46,737 nt of DNA from an uncultured Anaerolineales bacterium (GCA_937135955.1 CAKZOB010000047.1:1-46737), one strand, 5' to 3'. Numbered from the stretch's first letter, positions 7,092-16,112 are shown. The notes: generated by a model from the sequence alone, not told the origin. Made by a program: numbers and translations.

Positions 7092-9044
7092 TCAGTTCCT
7101 CACGCGCCCGAACAGCAGACGCAGCCCGTTGAGCACCACCACCACCGTGCTGCCCTCGTGACCGATCACTCCCAGCGGTAGCGGCAGGTTGACGGCGAAC
7201 GTCCCGATCACCAGCACGCTGATCACTCCCAGCGCGAAGGCGATGTTCTGCCAGACCACGCGCCGGGCCTTGCGGCTAAGCCGGATGGTGTAGGGGATGG
7301 CTTCGAGCCGGTCGCCCATCAGCACTACGTCCGCTGTTTCCAGCGCCACGTCGGTGCCTGCCGCACCCATGGCAATGCCCACCGTCGCCGCGGCCAGCGC
7401 GGGCGCGTCGTTGACGCCATCGCCCACCATAGCCACCGGTCCATAGGTGCGTTCGAGTTCAGTCATGATGGTCGCTTTCTCGTCCGGCATTAGTTCCGCC
7501 CGAATCTCGTCAACGCCAGTCTGTTCGGCGATGTGCCGGGCCACCACCGCGTTGTCACCGGTGAGCATGATGACATGCTCGACTCCCTCGCGGTGCAGTT
7601 CTGCCACGATCTGCGCCGCTTGTGGGCGCAGCCGGTCGGCCACGGCCAGCGCGCCCATCCAGCTATCGTTGTAGCACACGAACAGCACCGTTTTGCCTTC
7701 GTCGCGCAGGCGGTCGTGCACGGCCAGCAGGTCGGCGGGCGGCTGCCCCGCGCACTCGGTGATATAGCGCAGCCTCCCGACGCGCACCAGGGTGTCTCCT
7801 ACCAGGCCGGCCACGCCCTGGCCGGTATCGGCGTAGAATTCAGTCACTGCCTCCAGCGTCAGACCGCGCGCAGCGGCTGCCGCATAGACAGCCTGAGCCA
7901 GAGGATGGCCGGAGCGCGCTTCCAGCGATGCCGCCGTTCTCAGCAGATCGTCAGCGCTATGATCGCCATAGGGCAGAATGTCGGTCACCACGGGGCGCCC
8001 CTCGGTCAGCGTGCCGGTTTTGTCGAAGGCCACCACCTTGATCGTGCTCATCTGTTCCAGATGCGCCCCGCCCTTGAAGATGACGCCGTGCCGCGCTCCC
8101 GCTGCGATGGCCGACAGGAACGCCGCCGGTACCGAGATCACCAGGGCGCAGGGCGAGGCTACTACCAGCAAGACCATCGCCCGGTAGAAACTATCGTGAA
8201 AGTGCCAGTCCAGCACCAGCCAGGGCAGCAAGGCGACAGCAGCGGCGGCAGCGATGACGAGCAGCGCATAACGCTTCTCGAATTCGTCCAGAAAGCGCTG
8301 CGTGGGCGCTTTGCGCGCCTGCGCCTCTTCGACCATAGCGATGATGCGTGCCAGGGTGGACTGCGCCGCGTGTCGGGTGACGCGCACATCCAGCGAACCG
8401 TTCTGGTTGAGCGTGCCCGCGAAGACTTTGTCCCCCGGCCCTTTGTCCACCGGCAACGCTTCGCCGGTGATCGTCGCCTGATCTACTGCGCTTTGCCCGG
8501 CGACTACTTCGCCGTCGGTGGGGATGCGCTCGCCGGGCTGAATGAGCACCACCTGCCCGACTTCCAGATCGTTAACTGGCACGGTCTTCACGCCGGTTGG
8601 CGTGTGGATGCGCGCCTCTTCTGGGTAGAGCTTGAAGAGCGCCTGAATGGCCCGCCGGCTGCGCCCCATGGCGTAGTTTTGCAAAACATTGCTCAGCGAG
8701 AACAGGAACAGCAAGACGGCCCCGTCGCGCCATTCGCCCACCGCGGCAGCGCCCAGGGCTGCCAGCACCATCAGCAAGTCAATATTCAGTTCGCGCGCCA
8801 GCAGACTCTTGACGCCTTCCTGAAAGCCGTAGAAGCCCCCCGCTACATAGGCAATCACGCCCAGGGCGGTCACTTGCGAGTCGCTCAGGCCGAGCCGTCC
8901 GGCGGCCAGGCTGAGCAGGATAGCGCCGAGAGTGATGAGGACGAAGGCAGGCTCCAGCAATCGCCGCTGCCACCAACGCGGCGCGCGCCACAGCGGGCGC
9001 GCCACTTTCAGGGAAGGGGATTCCTGGGCGGTCAGGTGAGACAT
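7092..9044 (-). CDS. P1B-4-type heavy-metal exporting P-type ATPase
   Basis: This is a 650-aa ATP-driven membrane metal exporter. The phosphorylation motif DKTGTLTEG, the actuator motif TGEALP, the nucleotide-domain HP (SGHPLAQA) and the hinge GDGVNDAPAL are all intact. The transmembrane metal motif is SPC (in VVASPCALV) rather than CPC, and the last helix carries HEGST. Together these mark the P1B-4 subgroup, whose studied members export Co2+, Fe2+ or Zn2+. There is no N-terminal HMA metal-binding domain, as is usual for P1B-4. The start at 9044 follows AAGGAG. The gene lies 56 bp downstream of a TrmB-like regulator gene on the same strand, which probably controls it. Metal specificity is inferred only. 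Confidence 0.9.
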   Translation of the reverse strand: MSHLTAQESPSLKVARPLWRAPRWWQRRLLEPAFVLITLGAILLSLAAGRLGLSDSQVTALGVIAYVAGGFYGFQEGVKSLLARELNIDLLMVLAALGAAAVGEWRDGAVLLFLFSLSNVLQNYAMGRSRRAIQALFKLYPEEARIHTPTGVKTVPVNDLEVGQVVLIQPGERIPTDGEVVAGQSAVDQATITGEALPVDKGPGDKVFAGTLNQNGSLDVRVTRHAAQSTLARIIAMVEEAQARKAPTQRFLDEFEKRYALLVIAAAAAVALLPWLVLDWHFHDSFYRAMVLLVVASPCALVISVPAAFLSAIAAGARHGVIFKGGAHLEQMSTIKVVAFDKTGTLTEGRPVVTDILPYGDHSADDLLRTAASLEARSGHPLAQAVYAAAAARGLTLEAVTEFYADTGQGVAGLVGDTLVRVGRLRYITECAGQPPADLLAVHDRLRDEGKTVLFVCYNDSWMGALAVADRLRPQAAQIVAELHREGVEHVIMLTGDNAVVARHIAEQTGVDEIRAELMPDEKATIMTELERTYGPVAMVGDGVNDAPALAAATVGIAMGAAGTDVALETADVVLMGDRLEAIPYTIRLSRKARRVVWQNIAFALGVISVLVIGTFAVNLPLPLGVIGHEGSTVVVVLNGLRLLFGRVRN

Positions 9045-9100
9045 GGTGGTATGTTGCTCCTTGTCTACTCGATGAATACCATGTGACGGCCTGCTCGGCC

Positions 9101-9901
9101 TCAGGTGCTCGCGGACCATCCGGTCACGGTCTGCAGCGCGGCGCGCTCGTCGTCAGAGAGTTGTTGCAGCGCCTCAGCGGGAAGCCGCGAGAAGATACGG
9201 TGCGCGAACAGCTCCATCCACACGAATTGCCGGCTGATGCGCACCATGTTGTTGTTGGCGGTGATGGTAGCCGTGTACTCGGTGCCTTGCGTGCTGGCGA
9301 TCAGCACCTCGCGTTCGTCGGTCACCACCACCAGACTGTCGCCCAGGTTGTGCAGCGCGGTTTCGTGGGGTGGGTGATGGATGGTGACGCCCACTTCGAG
9401 CGGCGCTTCGCCCGTCAGCAGCGCGCCAAGGTAGACGTTGCGCTCGTCCGCCGCGACAATGGCCGCATGCAGCCGGCGCAGGTGAGCGTCATTCAGCACC
9501 AGCATCACCTCGCGCTCGGTGTGTTCCAGCATGTGCTCGGCATAGTTGAGGATGCGCTCCTCACCCCGCAGCATCCACAAATGCCCCACTTCCTGGGCCA
9601 AGTAGATCGCGTTGAGGTCGCGGCGCAGCGCGTCCAGCAGGCGGGCATATGTCTGCTCCAGGCGGTTGAGCAGCACGTCCGGCGGCAGTGGGCGATAGAG
9701 CGTGACCCTGGCCTCCTCTGCCTTGAGCACCGCGCCGCGCACTTCCAGCCGCCCCAGGGCCTCGTACACCATCGAGCGCGGGATACCGGCCTGCTTGCTG
9801 AGTTGATAGCCGGTGGCGGGATATTCTTTGAGCAGGGCCAGATACACCTTGGCCTCATATTCCGTGAAGCCGATGGCGCTAAGATTCTCCAGGAGCGACA
9901 T
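9101..9901 (-). CDS. TrmB-like transcriptional regulator
   Basis: This is a 266-aa regulator. Residues ~1-80 form a winged helix-turn-helix of the TrmB type (LSAIGFTEYEAKVYLALL, then A-GIPRSMVYEALGRLE-RG). A coiled-coil stretch follows around 85-110, then a C-terminal effector domain. Family members bind sugars or other small molecules and repress or activate adjacent operons. Here the neighbour is a metal exporter, so the signal may be a metal or a stress-related ligand; there is no obvious Cys cluster for metal. Start choice: ATG 9901 has AGGCGG six bases upstream, and ATG 9907 is in frame. The 8-bp inverted repeat at 9913-9955 is a likely autoregulatory operator. Confidence 0.8.
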   Translation of the reverse strand: MSLLENLSAIGFTEYEAKVYLALLKEYPATGYQLSKQAGIPRSMVYEALGRLEVRGAVLKAEEARVTLYRPLPPDVLLNRLEQTYARLLDALRRDLNAIYLAQEVGHLWMLRGEERILNYAEHMLEHTEREVMLVLNDAHLRRLHAAIVAADERNVYLGALLTGEAPLEVGVTIHHPPHETALHNLGDSLVVVTDEREVLIASTQGTEYTATITANNNMVRISRQFVWMELFAHRIFSRLPAEALQQLSDDERAALQTVTGWSAST

Positions 9902-9912
9902 GGTCATCCGCC

Positions 9913-9955
9913 TAGTAGTTCTAAATCGAAACGGTATACTGATTGTAAACTACTA
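9913..9955 (-). promoter_or_regulatory. Operator-like inverted repeat and promoter of the trmB-ATPase operon
   Basis: TAGTAGTT (9913-9920) and AACTACTA (9948-9955) form a perfect 8-bp inverted repeat 35 bp centre to centre. On the minus strand TTTACA overlaps the upstream arm, and an ATTTAG -10-like box lies 17 bp further on. The two arms therefore bracket a promoter, as repressor sites often do. Confidence 0.5.
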
Positions 9956-10021
9956 TCAGTCTGATGCCAACTGCTACGAGTATGGGGGCAGGAAGATTGC
10001 GTCAAGCCGCTTGCCGCTTTA

Positions 10022-10085
10022 CCTCACCCCCCGCCTCGCTTCGCTCAGCTTGCCCCCTCCCCGACGCGGGCGAGCGGGGGTGAGG
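10022..10085. repeat. Intergenic palindrome bounded by CCTCACCCCC / GGGGGTGAGG
   Basis: The element starts CCTCACCCCC and ends GGGGGTGAGG, with further pairing next to the ends (CCTCGC with GCGAG). It can fold into one long imperfect hairpin. It resembles the element at 17811-17853. Confidence 0.6.
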
Positions 10086-10199
10086 TCAACCAGAAGATCA
10101 CATGACGCTTCTCTGAGCTTACTTCTGCCCATGGTTCTGCTGGCTGGTTTTGATGCGATTACCCTGAGTATGGGGGTGCGCGCAAACTGTGACGGGCAA

Positions 10200-10290
10200 T
10201 TGCCCTTCACCCCTCCATCCCCTCTCCGTCGCGACCGCGTCGCGGGGCGAGGGGACTTACTTTCCAGGAGGCTGAGGGTCATGGGGCGGG
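10200..10290. repeat. Intergenic palindromic repeat, copy C (inverted)
   Basis: This is the reverse complement of part of copies A and B: CACCCCTCCATCCCCTCTCC, then GCGACCGCGTCGC, then GGGGCGAGGGGACTTAC. Together with 10022-10085 it accounts for most of the 9956-10353 gap, where no gene is visible. Confidence 0.65.
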
Positions 10291-10353
10291 GCGAAGTCGC
10301 TGACAACCTCCCCATGCACCCGATCATGGGAAGAACATTCACTTTTGGGGCAG

Positions 10354-11238
10354 TTATTTTGAACCGCCGACATGCTGAGGGCGCAGAGCCAGCTGAGGCT
10401 GTTCGACATGGGCATCCAGCCACTCGACAACACACGTCAGCACCTGCTCGCGCTCCGGTTCGTTGTGCACTTCGTGGTACAGCCCTTCGAAGACATGTAC
10501 GGTGGTATCCGCTGACCCCGATCGCGCGCGAATCAGCGCTGCGCCCTCTGGCAGGGTGAGCGGATCGGCTCCGCCGTGCAATGCCAGATAGGGCAGGCGC
10601 AGCTCTCCCAACCGTTCTGCGCAGGTACGGCTGGCGCGCAGCAGCGCTGCGGCCAGGCCCAGGCGCATCGGCCCACGGTATACCAGCGGATCGTGCACGT
10701 AGCGCTCGATCACCGCTGGATCGCGGCTGATGCCCGCCGCTTCCAGGACAGGAATGGGCGACCAGCCTGGCTGCCATTGACTGAGCAGTTTCACCGCGGG
10801 CACCAGCCACGCCCTCACACCGCCCAGGCGCAACGCCGTGCCCGTGGTGATCAGCCCGGCCAGTTCGTCCTGCCAGCGCAAGGCAAAAAGCAGCGCGATC
10901 AGCGATCCCATGCTGTGCCCGTAGAGGAAGAGCGGTGGATTGAGATGGCGCGCGCGTATTTGCTCGAAATAGGTGCGCAGATCGGAGACGTATTCGTCGA
11001 AGTCATGCACCTGCGCCCGCGCGCCGCCCGACCGACCATGCCCGCGGTGATCCAGCGCGTAGACGGCGTACCCGCGTTCCACCAGGTGAGCGGCTACATG
11101 GGCGTAGCGCCCGCTGTGTTCGGCATAGCCGTGCGCAATCAGCACCGCCGCTCGCGGCACGCCTTCGTCTGGCAACCAGCACTGAGTGAAAATTTCGACG
11201 CCATCCGGTCCTGCAAATGTTCCGGTTTCGTGCTGCAT
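10354..11238 (-). CDS. Alpha/beta hydrolase, monoacylglycerol-lipase-like
   Basis: This is a 294-aa serine hydrolase of the lysophospholipase/monoacylglycerol lipase type. The oxyanion region is AHGYAEHSGRY, the D-H-RGHGRS loop is typical of the group, and the nucleophile elbow is GHSMG. The late catalytic Asp is in HGGADPLT and the His in LYHEVHNE. There is no signal peptide, so it is probably cytosolic. It would cleave acyl esters of glycerol or related lipids. The start ATG 11238 has AGGGGGAAACC directly upstream. It is divergent from the sugar-binding-protein operon. Confidence 0.87.
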   Translation of the reverse strand: MQHETGTFAGPDGVEIFTQCWLPDEGVPRAAVLIAHGYAEHSGRYAHVAAHLVERGYAVYALDHRGHGRSGGARAQVHDFDEYVSDLRTYFEQIRARHLNPPLFLYGHSMGSLIALLFALRWQDELAGLITTGTALRLGGVRAWLVPAVKLLSQWQPGWSPIPVLEAAGISRDPAVIERYVHDPLVYRGPMRLGLAAALLRASRTCAERLGELRLPYLALHGGADPLTLPEGAALIRARSGSADTTVHVFEGLYHEVHNEPEREQVLTCVVEWLDAHVEQPQLALRPQHVGGSK

Positions 11239-11320
11239 GGTTTCCCCCTGTACCCTGTGCACCTGCTCTGAATTCTATGCTCTCACGGCCCCTCACACAC
11301 CTGAAGTGAGGATTGGCACT

Positions 11321-11348
11321 TTGAGACGGGGGAAGGTGTCATTATAAT
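11321..11348 (+). promoter_or_regulatory. Promoter of the first sugar ABC operon
   Basis: TTGAGA (11321-11326) and TATAAT (11343-11348) are 16 bp apart. The leader to the start codon is about 135 nt. A short palindrome, CCTCAC...GTGAGG, lies just upstream (11291-11312) and could be an operator. Confidence 0.7.
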
Positions 11349-11489
11349 CGGAAATACAAGGCGGGAAACGATTACCGAACAGCAGGGCGAGCGTGGAGGG
11401 GAAAGGAGAGACAGGTAAGCTGCCCGCTGAATATATCCGCCGAGCACTTTCTTGTCATTTAGTGTCTTTTGGGAGGAGGGATACCCATT

Positions 11490-12782
11490 ATGAAATTGCC
11501 TCGTCTTCTGCCCATTCTGCTGGTCGTCGCCCTGGTGAGTGCAGGCGCTTTGCCGCTGAGCAGCCCTGCCGTGGCCCAGGAACAGATCACTTTAGTGGTA
11601 TGGGACAACTGGACGCGCGACGCCGAGCAGGAAATGATCGAAATCCTCAACGATGAGTTCGAGGCGGCGCATCCGGGCGTGACGATCAAACGCGCGACCT
11701 ACGCCACCGATGACCTGACCAACATCCTGCCCCTGGAACTCTCCAGCGACAGCGGCCCCGACGTGACCATGATCAACCAGGGCTACAGCGGCATGGGCGC
11801 GCTGGTCGAGGCAGGGTTGTTGCTGCCGCTCAACGACTATGCCGACAAGTATGGCTGGTGGGATCGCTACGCCATGGGCCTGCACAGCCGCAACAGCTTC
11901 AGCGCCGACGGCAAACAGTTCGGCGTGGGCAACCTGTATGGCGTCTCGAACACGGCGGAAGTAGTGGGCGTGTACTACCATCGCAGCATCTTCGAGGAGC
12001 AGGGCCTGGAGATTCCCAAGACCCTGGCCGAGATGGAAGCGCTGATGGACAAACTGCTCGAAGCGGGCATCACGCCGATCGTCTTCGGCAGCCTGGACGG
12101 CTGGCCCGCCATTCACGAGTTCAGCGTGTTGCAGGGCGTCTATATCACCCTGGAAGAGCTGGACGCCTTCATGTATCGCCTCGAAAATGGCACCTTCGAC
12201 ACCGAGGCCAACCTGAAAGCCGCCCAGAAGCTGGTGGAGTGGGTGGACAAGGGCTACTTCTCGCCGGGCTTCGCGGGCATGGACTACGACGGGGCGACCT
12301 TCGGCGCATTCCTCAATCAGGAAGGCGCGATGTGGATCACTGGCAACTGGATGACCGGCAGCATCATTGAAGAACTGGGTGACGAAGCGGTGGGCTTCTT
12401 CGCCTTCCCGTCGGAGCAAGAGGGCGTTCCTGCCATTGTGCCGGGCGGTGTGGGCCTGGCCTACGGCATCCGCGCGGGCACCAAGTACCCCGACCTGGCC
12501 GCCGAATATATTGATCTGGTGACCGGGCCGCGCGCTGCCGAGTTGCTCTTCGAACGGGGCTTCTTCCCGGCGACCGCCCTCGATCCGGCGCTGCTGACGC
12601 CGGGCACGCTCACCGCCGACGTGTTCGACGTATGGCAGGCCGTCAACAAGGCCAACGCGGTCGGGCACTGGCTGGACTGGACAGCGCCCAACATCGCCGC
12701 CAACATCCAGGAGTTGATGGGCAAGCAGGTCACGCCCGAAGAGTTCGTGGCCGATGTCGAAGCGGAATATCGCGGCGGCTAG
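11490..12782 (+). CDS. Sugar ABC transporter substrate-binding protein (family 1)
   Basis: This is a 430-aa extracytoplasmic solute-binding protein. A signal peptide (basic start, hydrophobic core, cleavage near AVA-QE at about residue 30) is present, with no lipobox Cys. The mature part starts with ITLVVWDNW and shows family-1 features, including GPDVTMINQG, the Y-G-V segment and MWITGNWM. It should deliver an oligosaccharide or polyol to the two permeases encoded next. GGAGGAGGG lies eight bases before the ATG. A strong hairpin separates it from the permease genes, probably to make more binding protein than permease. Substrate unknown. Confidence 0.9.
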   Translation: MKLPRLLPILLVVALVSAGALPLSSPAVAQEQITLVVWDNWTRDAEQEMIEILNDEFEAAHPGVTIKRATYATDDLTNILPLELSSDSGPDVTMINQGYSGMGALVEAGLLLPLNDYADKYGWWDRYAMGLHSRNSFSADGKQFGVGNLYGVSNTAEVVGVYYHRSIFEEQGLEIPKTLAEMEALMDKLLEAGITPIVFGSLDGWPAIHEFSVLQGVYITLEELDAFMYRLENGTFDTEANLKAAQKLVEWVDKGYFSPGFAGMDYDGATFGAFLNQEGAMWITGNWMTGSIIEELGDEAVGFFAFPSEQEGVPAIVPGGVGLAYGIRAGTKYPDLAAEYIDLVTGPRAAELLFERGFFPATALDPALLTPGTLTADVFDVWQAVNKANAVGHWLDWTAPNIAANIQELMGKQVTPEEFVADVEAEYRGG

Positions 12783-12805
12783 GCTATACTGAGCGCATCA
12801 AGATC

Positions 12806-12840
12806 AAGGGGATGGTTGTCAGCCATCCCCTTTGCTTGTT
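12806..12840 (+). terminator. Intra-operon hairpin (attenuating terminator)
   Basis: AAGGGGATGG (12806-12815) pairs perfectly with CCATCCCCTT (12823-12832), followed by a T-rich stretch TGCTTGTTTT. It lies between the binding-protein gene and the permease genes. Confidence 0.65.
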
Positions 12841-12877
12841 TTGCGCTTGCTCCTAATCAATTGGCAGAGGCAAGCTA

Positions 12878-13801
12878 ATGAAAACTTTGTTGCGTGGCGA
12901 TGCTGTTTCCGCCCGCCGTCCCTACGAACGACCCTATCAGGCCTACCTGTACATCCTGCCGGGCTTTGTCATCTACCTGGTCTTTGTGCTGTGGCCCATC
13001 GTCAGCACCGTGCGCTATAGCCTGACCGAGTGGACGGGCTTCACCACGCCCAGGTACGTTGGCTTGGCCAACTACGAGCGCCTGGCGAAGGACGAATTCT
13101 TCTGGAATGCGCTGGGCAACAATGCCTTCTTCGTCCTCTTCTACACCATCCTGCCCATCCTGGTTGCCCTGCTGCTCACCTCGCTGATGACCCGCCGTCA
13201 CCTGCGCGGTATGACTATCTTCCGCGTGGGGTTGTTCGTCCCCCAGGTGATGAGCGCGGTCGTGGTGGGCATCATCTGGCGCTGGATGTTCGACTACCGC
13301 GGGCCGCTCAACAGCTTTTTGCGCGAGATTGGCCTGACCGAACTGGCCAGGCCCTGGCTGGGCGACTTCACCTGGGCACCTTACGCCGCGGGCCTGGTGG
13401 GCACGTGGGTGGAGTATGGGCTGTGCATGGTGCTGTTCATCGCCGGCGTGCAGTCTATCTCCGACGAACTCTACGACGCGGCCCGCGTGGACGGGGCCAA
13501 CCTGTGGCACGAGTTTCGCCATGTCACCCTGCCCGGCCTGCAACAACAGTTGCTGGTGGCCTTCGTGGTCACTTTCATCGCGGCGCTGCGCGTCTTCGAC
13601 CTGGTCTTCGTGCTCACGCGGGGCGGGCCAGGCCGCGAGACGCAGGTCGTCAGCATGTTGATCTACGAGCGGGCTTTCGAGTATCACGAAGTGGGTTACG
13701 GCGCGGCGATGGCCCTGGTGATGACCGTGCTGATCGTCTCGGTCTCGGCGATCACCTTCTACGTGCAATCGCGGCGGGAGGAGCGGGAAAATGCGCGTTA
13801 A
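12878..13801 (+). CDS. Sugar ABC transporter permease (MalF/UgpA type)
   Basis: This is a 307-aa inner-membrane permease with six hydrophobic segments. The ATPase-contacting EAA loop reads DAARVDGANLWHEFRHVTLP, with the canonical spacing G-x9-V-x-L-P. It pairs with the second permease, whose start overlaps this gene's end by 11 bp. No ATPase gene is nearby, so a shared multi-sugar ATPase elsewhere probably drives it, as is common for this family. AGAGGCAAGCTA precedes the ATG. Confidence 0.92.
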   Translation: MKTLLRGDAVSARRPYERPYQAYLYILPGFVIYLVFVLWPIVSTVRYSLTEWTGFTTPRYVGLANYERLAKDEFFWNALGNNAFFVLFYTILPILVALLLTSLMTRRHLRGMTIFRVGLFVPQVMSAVVVGIIWRWMFDYRGPLNSFLREIGLTELARPWLGDFTWAPYAAGLVGTWVEYGLCMVLFIAGVQSISDELYDAARVDGANLWHEFRHVTLPGLQQQLLVAFVVTFIAALRVFDLVFVLTRGGPGRETQVVSMLIYERAFEYHEVGYGAAMALVMTVLIVSVSAITFYVQSRREERENAR

Positions 13802-14630
13802 GCGGCGGCAACAGGCCTTCACCTATGGCGTGCTGATCTTCTTTCTGCTGATTGCCATCATGCCCTTCGTGGGCAATATTCTCACTTCCTTCAAGGCCAA
13901 GACCGAGCTTTCGCGCGGATTGTTCACGTTGCCGGAACAATGGCGCACCCAGAACTACGTCAACGCCTGGGAAGGCGCGCGCTTCAACGATTTCTTCGTC
14001 AACAGCGTGATCGTGGTTGTGCCGGTGGTAGTCGTCTCCACGCTGTGTTCTTTGCTCTCCGGCTACGCTTTCGGGCTGATCTCCTTCCCTGGCGAGCGGC
14101 TGCTGTTGCTGGTGATCGTGCTGGGGCTGATGGCCCCCACCGAGGCGGTGATCATCCCCCTGTGGCACCTGATGGATCGGCTGGGCCTGCGCGACTCCTA
14201 CTGGGCGCTGATCCTGCCGCAGATCGGGCTGAGCTTTTCCTTTGGCACGTTCTGGATGCGGGCGCACTTCAAGAACATGCCGCGCGACCTGATTGACGCG
14301 GCGGTGGTGGACGGTTGCAACACCTCGCCCTTTTCGCCGCGCAACGTGCTATGGAAAATCTTGCTGCCGCTCTCCGGCCCGGCACTGATGTCGCTGGTCG
14401 TGCTGGTCTTCATGTGGACGTGGAACGAGTTCTTCCTGGTGCTGGTGGTAGGGGGGACGGACTATCGCACGCTGCCCGTGGGACTGGCGCTGTTGCGCGG
14501 GCGCTATTCCGCCGACGTGCCGGTGATGGCCGCAGCCTCGACGATTGTCTCGTTGCCGGTGATAGTGATCTATCTGCTGTTCCAGCGCAGTTTCATCCGC
14601 GGCATGATCTCCGGCGCGGTGAAAGCATAG
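13791..14630 (+). CDS. Sugar ABC transporter permease (MalG/UgpE type)
   Basis: This is a 279-aa permease with six membrane segments, partner of the preceding gene. The EAA loop begins DAAVVDGCN as expected but then carries about five extra residues (T-S-P-F-S-P-R-N-V-L-W-K-I-L-L-P), so the G-to-I-x-LP spacing is 14 rather than 9. The reading frame is otherwise intact and membrane segments follow normally. The insertion could be real, or could come from compensating sequence errors. The gene is followed by a GC-rich hairpin and a convergent glutamate dehydrogenase gene. Confidence 0.9.
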   Translation: MRVKRRQQAFTYGVLIFFLLIAIMPFVGNILTSFKAKTELSRGLFTLPEQWRTQNYVNAWEGARFNDFFVNSVIVVVPVVVVSTLCSLLSGYAFGLISFPGERLLLLVIVLGLMAPTEAVIIPLWHLMDRLGLRDSYWALILPQIGLSFSFGTFWMRAHFKNMPRDLIDAAVVDGCNTSPFSPRNVLWKILLPLSGPALMSLVVLVFMWTWNEFFLVLVVGGTDYRTLPVGLALLRGRYSADVPVMAAASTIVSLPVIVIYLLFQRSFIRGMISGAVKA

Positions 14631-14656
14631 GGGCGGGTTCATCCGCCCGCCCCTTT
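14630..14656 (+). terminator. GC-rich hairpin between convergent genes
   Basis: GGGGCGGG (14630-14637) pairs with CCCGCCCC (14646-14653), followed by only three T. It is a weak terminator for the permease operon. Confidence 0.5.
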
Positions 14657-14677
14657 CCATCCTGTAGCAGGCTTGCC

Positions 14678-15976
14678 TTACCCGCCGGACGAGACGAACC
14701 CGCGCTTCTGAATGGCGTCGGCGACGCGCTGTACAGCCAGCATGTACACCGCCGAGCGCAGATCAACGCCGCGCTCCTGAGCCATCGCCCAGGCTTCCTC
14801 GAAGCTGCGGCTCATCTTCCGGTAGAGCTGCCGGCGGACTTCGTCAATCTCCCAGAAGTAGAATTGCAGGTCCTGCACCCATTCGAAGTACGAGACGATC
14901 ACACCGCCCGCGTTGGCCAGGATGTCGGGCACCACGTAGATGCCGCGATCGCGCAGAATGGCGTCAGCCTCGTAAGTCGTCGGGCCGTTGGCCCCTTCGA
15001 CGATAAACTGTGCGCGAATCTGGCTCGCGTTCTTGCCGGTGATCTGATTCTCGATGGCGGCGGGGATGAGCACGTCCGTATCCAACGTGAGCAACTCGGC
15101 GTTGGTGATGTGCTCGGCATCGCCCGCAAAGCCCTTCAGCAGACGACCGGGGCTGTGCGCCACATGCTGATTGATGGCGGCCAGGTCAAGCCCCTTGGGG
15201 TTGTAGAGCGCATCGGAGATATCGCTGACGGCCAGAATCTGGCAGCCGTATTCGCTGGCCAGGATGTTGGCGGCGTAGTAGCCCACGTTGCCGTAGCCCT
15301 GCACCACGACCCGCGCACCCTGCGGATCGCGCCCCAATTTGCGCAGTAGTTCGACCGTGGCGATGGCCACACCGCGACCGGTCGCCTCGGTGCGCCCTTC
15401 CGACCCGCCCAGGATGACCGGCTTACCGGTGGTGATCTCCGGCGAGTAGTAGCCCTGGATGGACGAGATTTCGTCCATGAACCAGGCCATCGTCTGTTCG
15501 TTGGTGTTCATGTCGGGCGCGGGGATGTCGCGCTTGCCGCCCAGGATGGGCGCGATCATCTTGGCGAAGCGACGTGTCAGGCGTTCCAGTTCGTGTGCGG
15601 AGAGTTCCGCCGGGTTGACGCAGATGCCGCCCTTGGCTCCGCCGAAGGGGATGTTAACAGCGGCACACTTAAGCGTCATGAGCATGGCCAGCGCGCGCAC
15701 TTCCTCGATATCTACGTCGGGGTGATAGCGGATGCCGCCCTTGCTGGGGCCGCGCGCCGACGAGTGTTGCACGCGATAGCCCTTGAAAGTGCGGATGCGC
15801 CCGTCGTCCGCGATGATGGGGATGGTGACGGTCATCTCCACTTCGGTCTGACGCATGATGGAGGCGATGCCCTCGTCCAGTTGCAGGCGCTCGAAGGTCG
15901 AGTCGAAGAGGGCGAGGGTTGTCGCCAACATGCTGTTGGTTGTTTCTAAAGAGGTTTCTTTGGTGGGTGTTGCCAT
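14678..15976 (-). CDS. gdhA: Glutamate dehydrogenase (Glu/Leu/Phe/Val family)
   Basis: This is a 432-aa NAD(P)-dependent dehydrogenase interconverting glutamate and 2-oxoglutarate plus ammonia. The substrate site is KGGIRYHP followed by GGAKGGICVNP with the catalytic Lys. Asp and other active-site residues are in PAPDMNTN. The Rossmann domain shows VQGYGNVGYYAA, and later A-AIENQIT and EGANGPTT are typical of the family. The start at 15976 follows AGGAGAAGG; the upstream ATG 16003 contains that ribosome site and is less likely. It has its own promoter directly after the terminator of the CODH/ACS operon. Confidence 0.93.
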   Translation of the reverse strand: MATPTKETSLETTNSMLATTLALFDSTFERLQLDEGIASIMRQTEVEMTVTIPIIADDGRIRTFKGYRVQHSSARGPSKGGIRYHPDVDIEEVRALAMLMTLKCAAVNIPFGGAKGGICVNPAELSAHELERLTRRFAKMIAPILGGKRDIPAPDMNTNEQTMAWFMDEISSIQGYYSPEITTGKPVILGGSEGRTEATGRGVAIATVELLRKLGRDPQGARVVVQGYGNVGYYAANILASEYGCQILAVSDISDALYNPKGLDLAAINQHVAHSPGRLLKGFAGDAEHITNAELLTLDTDVLIPAAIENQITGKNASQIRAQFIVEGANGPTTYEADAILRDRGIYVVPDILANAGGVIVSYFEWVQDLQFYFWEIDEVRRQLYRKMSRSFEEAWAMAQERGVDLRSAVYMLAVQRVADAIQKRGFVSSGG

Positions 15977-16035
15977 AACGTGTAGCCTTCTCCTGTTGGA
16001 CACTTGATGGTGCTGGATGCACCATTTCTACCGTC

Positions 16036-16063
16036 ATCGTAACACCTGGCCCTGAAAAAACAA
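16036..16063 (-). promoter_or_regulatory. Candidate promoter of gdhA
   Basis: On the minus strand TTGTTT (16058-16063) and TACGAT (16036-16041) are 16 bp apart. The -35 box overlaps the T run of the upstream terminator. Confidence 0.4.
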
Positions 16064-16088
16064 TCCCCAACTGTCATCAGTTGGGGAT
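16055..16088 (-). terminator. Terminator at the end of the CODH/ACS region
   Basis: A perfect 11-bp stem, ATCCCCAACTG (16063-16073) with CAGTTGGGGAT (16078-16088), has a 4-nt loop. On the minus strand it is followed by TGTTTTTTC. It lies 25 bp after the second cooC-like gene. Confidence 0.9.
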
Positions 16089-16112
16089 GATTTTGGTCGG
16101 GCGCACAGGGCG

